This document shows, in pieces, positions 37,043 to 45,949 of a stretch of 64,000 nt of DNA (position 1 is its first letter; each line of letters starts with the position of its first letter). Source of the stretch: Nocardioides campestrisoli (GTDB lineage Bacteria > Actinomycetota > Actinomycetes > Propionibacteriales > Nocardioidaceae); assembly GCF_013624435.2 (NCBI RefSeq), contig NZ_CP061768.1, positions 3,686,001-3,750,000 of the forward strand. Reading direction: 5' to 3'. The notes below the pieces were generated by a model. The model made no database searches. It was not told the DNA's origin and saw only the letters and a list, made by a program, of their open reading frames with translations. The position numbers and the translations under genes were made by a program.

Positions 37043-37663
37043 ATGGACGTCGTCCTCGACTGGTTGGTCCAGATCATGCGCGCGGTCGGTGCGCCCGGTG
37101 TCGGGGTGGCGACCGCGCTGGAGACCGTGTTCCCCCCGGTCCCCTCGGAGGTGGTGCTGCCCCTGGCGGGCTACACCGCCAGCCTGGACCACTACTCGGT
37201 CGTCGCCGCGGTGGTGTGGGCCACCGTCGGCTCGGTGGTCGGGGCGCTGCTCCTCTACTGGGCCGGGGCCGTCTGGGGGGCCGAGCGGGTCTGCGTGCTG
37301 GCCGACCGGCTGCCGCTGCTGCACCGACGCGACGTGGAGCGCTCGCTGGACTGGTTCGCCCGGCACGGCCGCACGGCGGTGCTCGTCGGCCGGGTAGTGC
37401 CCGGCGTGCGCAGCCTGGTCTCCATCCCCGCCGGCGTCGACCGGATGCCGTTGCCCGCCTTCGTCGGATACACCGCGCTCGGCTCGCTGGCCTGGAACGC
37501 CCTGCTGGTCGGCGCCGGCTACCAGCTGGGCGCCCGGTGGCACCTGGTCGAGGGGTACGTCGGAAGCGCCTCGCGGGTGATCGTGGTCGTGCTGGCACTG
37601 GCCGCGGCCTACGGCTTCTGGCGGCTGCTGCACCGCCACCACCAGGGCGGGCTGGCGGAGTAG
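37043..37663 (+). CDS. DedA-family membrane protein
   Basis: A 206-residue DedA/VTT protein. The N-terminal signature ETVFPPVPSEVVLPLAG (27-43) and the later GRVVPGVRSLVSIPAG (118-133) are the conserved re-entrant and Arg-Pro-G loops. Four to five membrane spans follow the standard pattern. DedA proteins are implicated in lipid-carrier flipping and proton-motive-force homeostasis. It is divergent from one SpoIIE phosphatase gene and 77 bases upstream of another on the same strand. The substrate is unknown. Confidence 0.9.
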   Translation: MDVVLDWLVQIMRAVGAPGVGVATALETVFPPVPSEVVLPLAGYTASLDHYSVVAAVVWATVGSVVGALLLYWAGAVWGAERVCVLADRLPLLHRRDVERSLDWFARHGRTAVLVGRVVPGVRSLVSIPAGVDRMPLPAFVGYTALGSLAWNALLVGAGYQLGARWHLVEGYVGSASRVIVVVLALAAAYGFWRLLHRHHQGGLAE

Positions 37664-37740
37664 CCCGGGTCCAGACCGGCCAGAGAGTCCCATCCGCACG
37701 GCTTTCGTGTCAGACTCGACGCAGCCGAGCGGAGGAATGC

Positions 37741-40308
37741 GTGATCTCTGAGACCTCTCCCGCACAGTCGTCACCGACTGGCGGGCCTCCTGCGAGCGCC
37801 GCGGACACCCCGTCCGAGCCCTCGTCGAGCGAGCTGGGCGCCTCCTCGCTGGCCGGGACGCACCGCGTCGACCGGCTCGTCGAGCTCTCCGCCCGTCTCC
37901 TCGGCGCCTCCTCGGCCCGGATGACGCTGCTGCCCGACGTCCGCACGGTGATGGCCGGCCTGGGCAAGAGCGCGCACCGGGCACTGATGAAGTGGCCCGA
38001 GGACGACGCCCTGTGCGCCGTGGTCGTCAACGCCGGCGGACCGCTCGTGGTGCCCGACGCCGCCAGTGACGACCGGGTCAACGCGCTGCCCGCGGTGGTC
38101 TCCGGGGAGGTCGGCTCCTACCTCGGCGCCCCGCTGCTCGCCGACAGCCAGGTGATCGGCGCCCTGTGCGTCATCGACGGGGAGCCGCGCGAGTGGCGGC
38201 CCGAGGACCTGACACTGCTCGAGCAGCTGGCCGAGACCCTGACCGCCGAGCTGCGGGTCGCCGCGCTGACCAACAGCCAGCACGACGACCGCCTGGTCTG
38301 GCAGCTGGCCGTCGACGCGGCCGGCGTGGGGGCCTGGGACTGGGACCTGCGCAACGGCGACCTCCGGTGGGACGACCGGCTGATGGACCTGTTCGGCACC
38401 GACGCCGGCTCCTTCGGCGGCACCATCGAGGCGTTCCAGGAGATGGTCCACCCCGAGGACCGCGAGCGCGTGGGCCAGCTGCTCAGCGAGGCGATCGCCA
38501 CCTGCGGGCTCTTCGCCACCGACTACCGGATCGTCCAGCCGGGCGGCGAGGTCCGGTGGGTCACCTCCCGCGGCAACGTCCTGGTCGGGGAGGACGGCAA
38601 GGCCGCCCGTCTGGTCGGCGCCGCCTTCGACTCCACCGCCGCGCAGGACGGCGAGGCCCGGGTCACCCGGATCCTGGAGTCGATGCCCGCGGCGTTCTAC
38701 CACCTCGACACCGACTGGAGGTTCACCTTCGTCAACGCCGAGGCCGAGCGGCTCCTGGGCGCGGTCACCACGCGCCTGGTCGACGAGGTCGTCTGGGAGC
38801 TCTTCCCCGAGACCGTCGGCAGCGAGTTCGAGCGGCAGTACCGCCACGCCATCACGAGCGGCGAGCACCAGCAGTTCGAGGCGTACTACCCCGCCCCGCT
38901 GGACAGCTGGTACGAGGTGCGGGCCTGGCCCTCGCCCGACGGCCTGTCGGTCTACTTCCTCGACATCACCGAGCGCCGCCGCACCGAGGCCGAGCTGGCC
39001 CACAGCGCCGAGCGCTCCCGGCTGCTGGCCGAGGTCACTGCCGCGCTCACCGACACCCTGGACACCGAGAAGGGGGTGGGGGCACTGGCGAAGCTGCTGG
39101 TGCCCTCGGTCGCGGACTGGTGCATCGTCACCGTCGCCGACGGCCCCGACCCCCTCTCCAGCCACGACTGGCGGCGCGACCTGCGCGACCTCGGCTGGTG
39201 GCACCACGACCCGGCCGAGCGCGACACCCTCGCGGCCTATGCCGCCGTCCGGATCCCCGCCCTGCGGGACAGCTCCTTCCAGGCGCGGGCCCTGCGCAGC
39301 CGGGCCACCCTGCTGGCCCACGACGCCCGCAACGCTGTGGTCGCCGGGATGGAGCCGGGTCCGGCGGTCGACCGCTACCGCGAGCTCGACCCCGAGCAGG
39401 CCCTCTTCGTGCCGATGATCCGCCGCGGTCGGGTCACCGGCCTGCTCACCCTGGGACGGAGCGCGGAGCGCGGGCCGTTCACCACCCAGAGCGTCGAGAT
39501 GCTCAACGACCTGGCCGGGCGGGCTGCGCTCGCCCTCGACAACGCCCGGGCCTACGGTGCCCAGCGCGACATGGCCGAGGCCCTGCAGCGCAGCCTGCTC
39601 ACCGCCCCGCCGCGCTCGGAGCTGGTCGAGGTGGCCGTGCGCTACTCGCCCGCCGCCGAGGCCGCCCAGGTCGGGGGCGACTGGTACGACGCGTTCGTGC
39701 GCCCGTCCGGCGACCTGGTCGTGGTGATCGGCGACGTGGTCGGGCACGACGTCGAGGCGGCCGGCGCGATGGGCCAGGTGCGCGGGCTGCTGCGCGGGAT
39801 CGCCGTGACCCACCCCGGAACCCCCGGGGAGGTGCTGGGCAGCGTCGACCTGGCCATGGAGGCCCTGCAGGTGGAGACCACCGCGACGGTGGTCGCCGCC
39901 GCCTTCGACCAGACGGGCGAGCCGGGCTCGCCGCTGAAGGTCACCTGGTCCAACGCCGGGCACCCGCCGGTGCTGGTGGTCCTGCCCCAGCCGGACGGCT
40001 CGTACCGGGTGGAGGTGCTCAGCGCCGAGGCGCCGGACCTGCTCCTGGGCCTGGACGCCGACTTCCCCCGCGACGACCACACCACGACCCTGCCGGTGGG
40101 CGCGTTGCTGCTGCTCTACACCGACGGCCTGGTGGAGCGCCGCGGGCAGGACCTCGACGACGGGGTCGACGAGCTGTGCGGGGTGCTGCTCGAGGAGGCG
40201 TCCCGGGCGCCGGACCTCGGCGCCCTCCTGGACTCGCTGCTCGAGCGGATGCTGCCACCGCAGTCCGAGGACGACGTCGCGCTGGTCGCGGTCCGCGTCC
40301 GCGGCTGA
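37741..40308 (+). CDS. Multidomain SpoIIE-type PP2C phosphatase with GAF-PAS-PAS-GAF sensors
   Basis: An 855-residue protein. A Ser/Pro-rich leader (1-40) is followed by a GAF domain (about 45-185, GSYLGAPLLADSQVIGALCVID), a PAS fold (about 190-305, with GVGAWDWDLRNGDLRW), a second PAS (about 310-425, FYHLDTDWRFTFVNAEAE), a second GAF (about 430-600) and a PP2C/SpoIIE domain (about 615-855). The last has GGDWYDAF, GDVVGHD, NAGHPPVL and SEDDVALVAVR. The GTG start has GGAGG five bases upstream. It is a paralogue of the phosphatase at 34778, sharing ERSLLTAPPRSE-like phrasing before the PP2C domain. Targets are probably STAS proteins; none is fused here. Confidence 0.9.
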   Translation: MISETSPAQSSPTGGPPASAADTPSEPSSSELGASSLAGTHRVDRLVELSARLLGASSARMTLLPDVRTVMAGLGKSAHRALMKWPEDDALCAVVVNAGGPLVVPDAASDDRVNALPAVVSGEVGSYLGAPLLADSQVIGALCVIDGEPREWRPEDLTLLEQLAETLTAELRVAALTNSQHDDRLVWQLAVDAAGVGAWDWDLRNGDLRWDDRLMDLFGTDAGSFGGTIEAFQEMVHPEDRERVGQLLSEAIATCGLFATDYRIVQPGGEVRWVTSRGNVLVGEDGKAARLVGAAFDSTAAQDGEARVTRILESMPAAFYHLDTDWRFTFVNAEAERLLGAVTTRLVDEVVWELFPETVGSEFERQYRHAITSGEHQQFEAYYPAPLDSWYEVRAWPSPDGLSVYFLDITERRRTEAELAHSAERSRLLAEVTAALTDTLDTEKGVGALAKLLVPSVADWCIVTVADGPDPLSSHDWRRDLRDLGWWHHDPAERDTLAAYAAVRIPALRDSSFQARALRSRATLLAHDARNAVVAGMEPGPAVDRYRELDPEQALFVPMIRRGRVTGLLTLGRSAERGPFTTQSVEMLNDLAGRAALALDNARAYGAQRDMAEALQRSLLTAPPRSELVEVAVRYSPAAEAAQVGGDWYDAFVRPSGDLVVVIGDVVGHDVEAAGAMGQVRGLLRGIAVTHPGTPGEVLGSVDLAMEALQVETTATVVAAAFDQTGEPGSPLKVTWSNAGHPPVLVVLPQPDGSYRVEVLSAEAPDLLLGLDADFPRDDHTTTLPVGALLLLYTDGLVERRGQDLDDGVDELCGVLLEEASRAPDLGALLDSLLERMLPPQSEDDVALVAVRVRG

Positions 40309-40312
40309 CCCG

Positions 40313-40690
40313 TCACTCCGGCGGCGTCCACCGGGGCGGCAGCGCGTCCAGGGCGGCCCGGACCAGGGCGGCCCGCCCGGCCACCAGCACCTTGCGCTTG
40401 AGCCGGCCGCCGGCCTCGCCGAGGCTCTCCTCCACGGCGGCGACCACCTGGGCGTCGGAGAACGCCGGGCTCGTCCCGTCCGGGACCTCCACGTCGGGCA
40501 GTGCCAGCAGCACCGGCAGGAGCTGGTCGCCCAGCCCGTCGAGCAGCTGGTAGCGCTGGTAGCGGTCCATTGACTCCCACACGTCGTCGACCGTGGCCTT
40601 GCCCTTGCGCACGTCCTTGCGCCGAGCCGCGACCATCGTCTTGGCCGCCGCGGTCAAGGCGGTGGTGAGCTCGTGCTCGGTGAATCGCAT
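40313..40690 (-). CDS. Small hypothetical protein
   Basis: A 125-residue hydrophilic, mainly helical protein (FTEHELTTALTAAAKTMVAA at the start, and a later AFSDAQVVAAVEESL segment). No signal peptide, membrane span or known motif was recognised. It is convergent with the phosphatase gene (5-base gap) and may share a terminator region with it. The ATG at 40690 is used because upstream in-frame codons look non-coding. Confidence 0.6.
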   Translation of the reverse strand: MRFTEHELTTALTAAAKTMVAARRKDVRKGKATVDDVWESMDRYQRYQLLDGLGDQLLPVLLALPDVEVPDGTSPAFSDAQVVAAVEESLGEAGGRLKRKVLVAGRAALVRAALDALPPRWTPPE

Positions 40691-40739
40691 GGCACCAAGG
40701 ATGCCTGCCCCGAGCGGGCCGGGCACAGCCGGATCGCCC

Positions 40740-42065
40740 CTAGCGACGCAGCCGCACGGTCGCGCTGCGTTGCGCCGGCAGCCCGTGCTGGGCCGTGAGC
40801 ACCACCCGGTAGCGCCCCCGCCGCAGGTCCAGGACCCGCTTCTCGGCCTTGCCCCGGGTCGCGCTCCTGGCCACCCGACGCCACGTCGAGCCCACCTTGC
40901 GCTGGACCACGAAGCGGTAGCTCACCGCGTTCCGGGCCGGGGTGACCCGCACCTGCAGCTTCGACCCACGATCCACCGCCCGCACCTTCACCCGCGGCTT
41001 CCCGGGACCGGACTCGTCGCCGGGTCCCCCGTTCCCCGGGGGCTGGCCGCTGGTGGTGCCCGTGAGAGTGAACCGCTGCCGGTTGAACGGCCCCACCAGG
41101 CCGGCCAGGTCGATGGCGCGCACGTCGAACGTGTGCTCCCCCGCCTCGAGCGGTCGGCTGACCGGGCTCTCGCACGACTCCCAGCCCCGCTCGTCCCAGC
41201 GGCACTGGAACCGGGGCGACGGCTCGTCGACCGTGAACTCGAACGTCACCGTCCCCGCGCTCGCCGAGGCGCCGGGCCCCCGGACGATGCTCGGCGCGGG
41301 GGGCGCCGTGGTGTCGCGCTTGATGTTGACCATCGTGGGGCCGACCACCGTGTCGACGCCCTCCCCGTGGTTGACCGCATAGACGTACACCGGCTGGTCC
41401 GCCCACAGGTTCTGGGTGTGGAACGTCAGCGCGAAGCCTCCCGTGATGACGGGCTCCCTCTGCTTGTCCGCCAGGGTGACGAACGGCCCCTCCACCCCCG
41501 GCTGGCCGGCACGCCCCCCGACGTACACGTGCACCTGGACGGGACGGAGGTACTCGGACGGGTCGAAAGCGATCCCCTCGACCTGCACCGTCTGGTGGGC
41601 GTTGCTCACGACCGAGTCGACCTGCAGGATCGGGTCGGGGTCCCCGACGGAGACCGAGCGCGTGCCGAGGAGGACGTTGCCGCCCGGCGCCTGCACGTCG
41701 ATGCCGTAGACACGCACCTCGACCTGGCCCCGGGCGCGCACCGAGATCGCCTCGGAGAAACCGCTGTTCGCGCCCACCCCGTGCACCGCCTGGACGTCGG
41801 GCCGGGCCTTGCCCGTGCGGATGACGTGGATCTCCTGGTGGCCGGGTGCGATCACGTAGACGTGGATCGGGATCACGGCGGCCGGCGCGGACTCGTCGAA
41901 TGCCCACCCCCGGACGTTGATGGTCCCTGGGAGGCTGGACGTGAGCTCGTCGAAGCGTCCCACCGGCGAACCGCCGTCGGCCGCGGCCGGTCCAGCTCCC
42001 ACGGTGACCAGGCCGGTGAGGACCACCGCCAGCACGAGGCACACCTTGGTCAGGATCCGGCTCAT
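40740..42065 (-). CDS. Secreted multi-domain beta-rich protein with Ig-like domain
   Basis: A 441-residue exported protein. The Sec signal (1-30, LAVVLTGLVTVGAG, cleavage near AAA) is followed by two tandem GWAFD/GIAFD domains (about 45-135 and 145-250, each with a following HVYV strand), as in extracellular beta-repeat proteins. A PapD-like or bacterial Ig-like domain (about 275-350, with FQCRWDERGWESCES and a possible disulfide) follows, then a fibronectin-like C-terminus (RVTPARNAVSYRFVV). No enzymatic motif was seen. GGGGGAG precedes the ATG. A cell-surface or matrix role is likely but unspecified. Confidence 0.8.
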   Translation of the reverse strand: MSRILTKVCLVLAVVLTGLVTVGAGPAAADGGSPVGRFDELTSSLPGTINVRGWAFDESAPAAVIPIHVYVIAPGHQEIHVIRTGKARPDVQAVHGVGANSGFSEAISVRARGQVEVRVYGIDVQAPGGNVLLGTRSVSVGDPDPILQVDSVVSNAHQTVQVEGIAFDPSEYLRPVQVHVYVGGRAGQPGVEGPFVTLADKQREPVITGGFALTFHTQNLWADQPVYVYAVNHGEGVDTVVGPTMVNIKRDTTAPPAPSIVRGPGASASAGTVTFEFTVDEPSPRFQCRWDERGWESCESPVSRPLEAGEHTFDVRAIDLAGLVGPFNRQRFTLTGTTSGQPPGNGGPGDESGPGKPRVKVRAVDRGSKLQVRVTPARNAVSYRFVVQRKVGSTWRRVARSATRGKAEKRVLDLRRGRYRVVLTAQHGLPAQRSATVRLRR

Positions 42066-42146
42066 CGTCTCCCCCTGCTCCACCTCGCCCCCCTGGCGAC
42101 AGCGCCGGTCAGGCTAGCGCGGACGGCGATGGAACGGGCGGAGCCT

Positions 42147-42152
42147 GGGTAC
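42147..42152 (+). promoter_or_regulatory. GGGTAC promoter-like motif, shared leader (copy A)
   Basis: GGGTAC is a common minus-10-like element of stress-sigma promoters in Actinobacteria. Here it lies 46 bases before the start of the small membrane protein gene and is followed by CCGGAGGCC and GACCGAGGAG. The same order of words precedes the DUF1360 gene at 52973. No matching minus-35 box was found, so the promoter call is weak. Confidence 0.35.
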
Positions 42153-42192
42153 CGGAGGCCACGACACCGATCCCGACCGAGGAGAGACAGAC

Positions 42193-42363
42193 GTGGCCAC
42201 CCCTGACGAGCAGGCCCAGAAGCGCACTCTGCCCACCACGGACCAGCCCCTCAACGGCCCGCGCAAGGGCCCGTGGAAGCCGCTGCTGGTGACGGTCGCG
42301 GTCTTCGCGGTCCTGATCGGGCTCTACCTGCTGGGCGTGGCGTTCCTCGTCCCGGCCGACTGA
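42193..42363 (+). CDS. Small single-span membrane protein
   Basis: A 56-residue protein starting at GTG, with AGGAG about nine bases upstream. The N-terminal half is hydrophilic (QKRTLPTTDQPLNGPRKG); one span covers about 30-50 (LLVTVAVFAVLIGLYLLGVA). It ends at 42363, ahead of the PepSY gene. The conserved start, ribosome site and membrane segment suggest it is real despite its length. Function unknown. Confidence 0.6.
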   Translation: MATPDEQAQKRTLPTTDQPLNGPRKGPWKPLLVTVAVFAVLIGLYLLGVAFLVPAD

Positions 42364-42383
42364 GCGGCCTCGCTGAACGCGCC

Positions 42384-42420
42384 TTCAGCCGCCTTCAGGT
42401 GAGATTCAGCAGGCGTTCGC
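42384..42420 (+). promoter_or_regulatory. TTCAG direct repeats, probable response-regulator box upstream of the PepSY gene
   Basis: TTCAG occurs at 42384-42388, 42394-42398 and 42405-42409, followed by TTCGC at 42416-42420, giving a 10-11 bp pitch. An inverted CTGAA is at 42373-42377. OmpR-type regulators bind direct repeats of this pitch. The same words are found before the two-component operon at 50820. The box ends 54 bases before the PepSY start. Confidence 0.6.
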
Positions 42421-42473
42421 AGACTGGTGCCATCCCAGTCCGGAGCCGCCGGACGACCTGTGGAAGGAAGACC

Positions 42474-42995
42474 ATGAAGACCCCTCGACTCCCCCGTGCA
42501 CGCGTTCTCGTCCCCACCCTGGCGGCCGTCGCCGTCCTCGGCGCCGGTGGGGCGTTCTGGGCGACCAGCGCCAGTGCCGACGACCACGTGACCGGCGACC
42601 GGCGTGACCAGGTGGCGGCTGCCGCGGAGAAGGCGGCGGGCGGCACGGCGACCGAGGTCGAGCACAGCGACGACCGGGGCACCGCCTACGAGGTGGAGGT
42701 CCGGCTCGAGGACGGCTCCGAGTTCGACGTCGAGCTGGACGAGGACCTCGCCGTGCTCCGCCAGGACCAGGACGACGACACGGACGACCGGGACGACGAC
42801 CGGGCGCTGACCGACACCGAGCGCACCTCCGCCGAGGAGGCGGCCCTGGAGGCGGTCGGCTCCGGCACCGTGACCGACGTCGAGGCCGAGGACGCCGGCA
42901 GCTACTCCGTCGAGGTCCGGGCCGACGACGGCACCGAGTGGGAGGTCGACCTCGATGCCGACTTCGAGGTCCTGGACAAGCACGTCGACGACTGA
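42474..42995 (+). CDS. Secreted or membrane-anchored PepSY-domain protein
   Basis: A 173-residue protein with a signal/anchor segment (about 10-33) and two PepSY-like modules: about 40-95 (AAAAEKAAGGTATEVEHSDD, then YEVEVRLEDG and FDVELDEDL) and about 110-170 (EEAALEAVGSGTVTDVEAED, then EWEVDLDADF). They are joined by an acidic DQDDDTDDRDDDR spacer. PepSY domains in secreted proteins often inhibit proteases or modulate envelope signalling. The ATG has GGAAGGAAG just upstream. TTCAG repeats upstream point to control by the two-component system at 50880-52917. Confidence 0.8.
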   Translation: MKTPRLPRARVLVPTLAAVAVLGAGGAFWATSASADDHVTGDRRDQVAAAAEKAAGGTATEVEHSDDRGTAYEVEVRLEDGSEFDVELDEDLAVLRQDQDDDTDDRDDDRALTDTERTSAEEAALEAVGSGTVTDVEAEDAGSYSVEVRADDGTEWEVDLDADFEVLDKHVDD

Positions 42996-43006
42996 GCGGC
43001 AGCACG

Positions 43007-44215
43007 CTAGGCCGGTGCCACCGCCTGGAACGGCAGGATCAGCTCCACGGTGGTGCCGGCCCCCGGAGTGCTGGTGAGTCCGTAGGTGCCCCCCATCAGC
43101 CCGACCAGCTCGCGCAGGATGGCCAGGCCCAGCCCGGTCCCGGCGTACCTGCGGGTCACCGACCCGTCGCCCTGCACGAAGGGGTCGAAGAGCACCGAGT
43201 GCTGCTCGGGGGTCACGCCGATGCCGGTGTCGCTCACCTCGACCCGCAGGACGCAGAGCGGGCCCTCGTTGGCGTCGTCGCTCCGGTGCCGGCCGTGCTT
43301 GCGGCCGGTCGCGGGCACCTCGCCCACCCGCACCCGCACCCGGCCCCGCGCGGTGAACTTGACCGCGTTGTCGAGCAGGATGTCCAGCGCCTGTGCGAAC
43401 CGCGGGGCGTCGCCGACCAGCCGGACCGGCACCGGCTCGGCCACCTCGATGGCGAGCGTCAGACCGGTCGCCTCAGCCGCCGGGGCGACCGCGGCCACCG
43501 CGGCCACGACCACCTGCCGCGGGTCGAAGGGAGCGGGCTCGGACCTGGCCTCGGCCTTGGACAGGGCGTGGAAGTCCACCACGTCGTCGACGAGCCGCCG
43601 CAGTCGCTCCCCGGCACGCTGGGCGGTGGCCAGCAGGGGCGCCCCCGGCGGCGGCAGGTCGACGTCCTCCAGCATCTCCAGCGCCGCGACCATCGCCGCC
43701 AGGGGCGTGCGCAGCTCGTGGCTGACGTTGGAGAGGAAGATCGACTTGGCCAGGCTCGCCTCCACGGCCACCCGCCGGGCCTCCTCCAGGTCGCGGAGCT
43801 CCTGCTTGCGCGCGGTCACGTCGTCGACCACCCCGTGCACCCCGGTCACCTCGCCGCCGACGACCACCGGGATCACGGTGAGCCTGGTGTCCACGTGCTC
43901 CCCGTCGGCGCGGTGCAGACGGCACTCCAGCGTGCGGGGGCGGCCGGCGAGCACCTCCTGGAAGGCGGCGAGGGCACGCTCGTGGTCCTCCTCGGCGACC
44001 ATGGTCAGGAAGGACATCCCGATCATCTCGGGCTCGGTGTACCCGGCGCGCCGGCAGCCTTCCGGGTTGGCTGCCTGCAGCCTCCCTTCCCGGTCCAGCG
44101 CGAAGGCGGCCTGCGGGATGTGGGTGAACAGCGAGCGGTAGCGCTCGCGGGCCTCGGCGGGCGAGGAACGGGCGCTCAGGGAATCGGCACCACGTGGTCG
44201 CGCGTCTTCCCTCAT
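43007..44215 (-). CDS. Cytoplasmic PAS-domain histidine kinase
   Basis: A 402-residue kinase without a membrane span. A PAS domain (about 24-138, FTHIPQAAFALDREGRLQAANPEG) is followed by a HisKA dimerisation domain with the phospho-acceptor His166 in SNVSHELRTPLAAM, and a HATPase domain (about 250-400, LLDNAVKF, DTGIGV, GTGLGLAI). No response regulator is fused or adjacent, so the partner is unknown and may be elsewhere. It could serve an orphan regulator such as the one at 22937. Confidence 0.9.
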   Translation of the reverse strand: MREDARPRGADSLSARSSPAEARERYRSLFTHIPQAAFALDREGRLQAANPEGCRRAGYTEPEMIGMSFLTMVAEEDHERALAAFQEVLAGRPRTLECRLHRADGEHVDTRLTVIPVVVGGEVTGVHGVVDDVTARKQELRDLEEARRVAVEASLAKSIFLSNVSHELRTPLAAMVAALEMLEDVDLPPPGAPLLATAQRAGERLRRLVDDVVDFHALSKAEARSEPAPFDPRQVVVAAVAAVAPAAEATGLTLAIEVAEPVPVRLVGDAPRFAQALDILLDNAVKFTARGRVRVRVGEVPATGRKHGRHRSDDANEGPLCVLRVEVSDTGIGVTPEQHSVLFDPFVQGDGSVTRRYAGTGLGLAILRELVGLMGGTYGLTSTPGAGTTVELILPFQAVAPA

Positions 44216-44324
44216 GCGAACCTCCCCGCGTGCTCGCCCCCCACCTTCGAGAGTAGGGCTTGGACGGTCGCCGTCCCACCCCTCGAATCACCCCCTGCCT
44301 ACGAATCCCCCGTGTGGGGTACGC

Positions 44325-45398
44325 ATGGCGACAATGGACATCCTCTCCGTCGCCGGCGCGCTGCCGCCGCACCGTCACCCCCAGGGCGAGATCACCGACG
44401 CCCTGGCCCGGGTGGTGGCCCGGGGCGCACTGGACGAGCGCAAGCTGCGGGTCCTGCACGGCAACGCGGGGGTGGACCAGCGGCACCTGGTGCTTCCCCT
44501 GGAGCAGTACGCCGAGCTCGGCTCGTTCGACCAGGCCAACGACCTCTTCCTCGAACATGCCGTCGCGCTGGGCGCACGCGCCCTCGAGGACGCGCTCAAG
44601 GCGGCCGACCTGCTCCCCAGCGACGTGGACATGATCGTCTCGGCCACCGTCACCGGCCTGGCGATCCCGTCGCTGGAGGCGCGGATCGCGGCGGTCGTGG
44701 GCCTGCGCCCCGACGTGAAGCGGGTGCCGATCGTCGGGCTCGGGTGCGTGGCCGGCGCCGCCGGCACGGCGCGGCTGCACGACTACCTGGTCGGCCATCC
44801 CGACGACGTCGCGGTGCTGGTCGCGGTCGAGCTCTGCTCCCTGACGATCCAGCGCGACGACGTCTCGGTCGCCAACCTGGTCGCCAGCGGCCTCTTCGGC
44901 GACGGGGCCGCGGCGCTGGTGGCCGCCGGAGCGCGCCGCCGCGGGCCGGTCGAGGTGCTGGCCACCCGGAGCCGGCTCTATCCCGACACCGAGCGGACCA
45001 TGGGCTTCGACGTGGGCAGCACCGGCCTGCGGATCGTGCTGGACGCGCAGGTGCCGGCGATCGTCGGACGCTTCCTGCGCGAGGACGTCGACGGCTTCCT
45101 GGCCGACCACGGGCTGACCCGCGACGACATCGGCTTCTGGGTCTGCCACCCGGGCGGGCCGAAGGTGATCGACGCGCTGCGCGACACCCTGGAGCTCACC
45201 GACCACGACCTGGCGCTGACCCGGGACTCGCTGCGCCGGATCGGCAACCTCTCCTCGGCCTCGGTGCTGCACGTCTTCGCCGACACGCTGCGCGAGCGGC
45301 CACCCACCCCCGGCTCCTACGGGATGCTGCTGGCCATGGGACCGGGCTTCTGCTCCGAGCTGGTGCTGCTGCGGGCGCGCGACGGGAGCGCGGCGTGA
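44325..45398 (+). CDS. Type III polyketide synthase
   Basis: A 357-residue chalcone/stilbene-synthase-fold enzyme with the full catalytic triad: Cys141 in VPIVGLGCVAG, His275 in WVCHPGGP and Asn308 in IGNLSSAS. Family members extend acyl-CoA starters with malonyl-CoA and cyclise to resorcinols, hydroxyquinols or pyrones. It heads a five-gene operon in which each next start overlaps the previous stop by 4-8 bases. The ATG at 44325 has GGGGT upstream; an alternative ATG is at 44334. Confidence 0.93.
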   Translation: MATMDILSVAGALPPHRHPQGEITDALARVVARGALDERKLRVLHGNAGVDQRHLVLPLEQYAELGSFDQANDLFLEHAVALGARALEDALKAADLLPSDVDMIVSATVTGLAIPSLEARIAAVVGLRPDVKRVPIVGLGCVAGAAGTARLHDYLVGHPDDVAVLVAVELCSLTIQRDDVSVANLVASGLFGDGAAALVAAGARRRGPVEVLATRSRLYPDTERTMGFDVGSTGLRIVLDAQVPAIVGRFLREDVDGFLADHGLTRDDIGFWVCHPGGPKVIDALRDTLELTDHDLALTRDSLRRIGNLSSASVLHVFADTLRERPPTPGSYGMLLAMGPGFCSELVLLRARDGSAA

Positions 45399-45949
45399 CC
45401 ACGCTGACCGCCTTCGTGGTGGTCGTCGCCCTGGTGGCGCTCGAGCGCCTGGCCGAGATGGTGGTCTCCACCCGCAACGCCGCCTGGAGCATGGCCCGCG
45501 GCGGCGTCGAGTCCGGCCGGGGCCACTACCCGGTGATGGTGCTGCTGCACACCGGCTTCCTGGTCGCGATGCTGCTCGAGGCGTTCTGGCGACGACCGGA
45601 CGTGCCACCCGCGCTGGCCTGGTCGATGCTCGCTGTCGTGGTGGCCGCACAGGCGCTGCGCTGGTGGTGCATCGCCACCCTCGGGCGCCGGTGGAACACC
45701 CGGGTGATCATCGTGCCCGGGCTGGCGCCGGTGCGGTCCGGGCCCTACCGCTGGTTCCGCCACCCCAACTACGTCGCGGTGGTCGCCGAGGGCGTCGCCC
45801 TCCCGCTCGTGCACGGCTGCTGGATCACCGCCCTGCTCTTCACCGTGGCCAACGCGTTCCTGCTCCGGACCCGGATCCGGGTGGAGGACGAGGCGCTGGC
45901 CACGCTGCCGCCGGACTCCGAGCACCGCCCCGACCAGGCCCATGCGTGA
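45395..45949 (+). CDS. Isoprenylcysteine carboxyl methyltransferase-family membrane methyltransferase
   Basis: A 184-residue integral membrane protein with about four or five spans and the family motif GPYRWFRHPNY (near 119-129) that binds S-adenosylmethionine. It resembles ICMT/NnrU-like methyltransferases often paired with type III PKS genes, where they O-methylate the polyketide. The GTG start overlaps the PKS stop by 4 bases (GTGA). It lacks any protein-prenylation partner, favouring a small-molecule substrate. Confidence 0.88.
   Translation: MTTLTAFVVVVALVALERLAEMVVSTRNAAWSMARGGVESGRGHYPVMVLLHTGFLVAMLLEAFWRRPDVPPALAWSMLAVVVAAQALRWWCIATLGRRWNTRVIIVPGLAPVRSGPYRWFRHPNYVAVVAEGVALPLVHGCWITALLFTVANAFLLRTRIRVEDEALATLPPDSEHRPDQAHA

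Noticed and set aside
44310..44330. Leaderless promoter with GGGTAC immediately before the type III PKS start
   Set aside because: GGGTAC ends three bases before the ATG, too close to be a minus-10 element for this start, and GGGGT serves better as a ribosome site.
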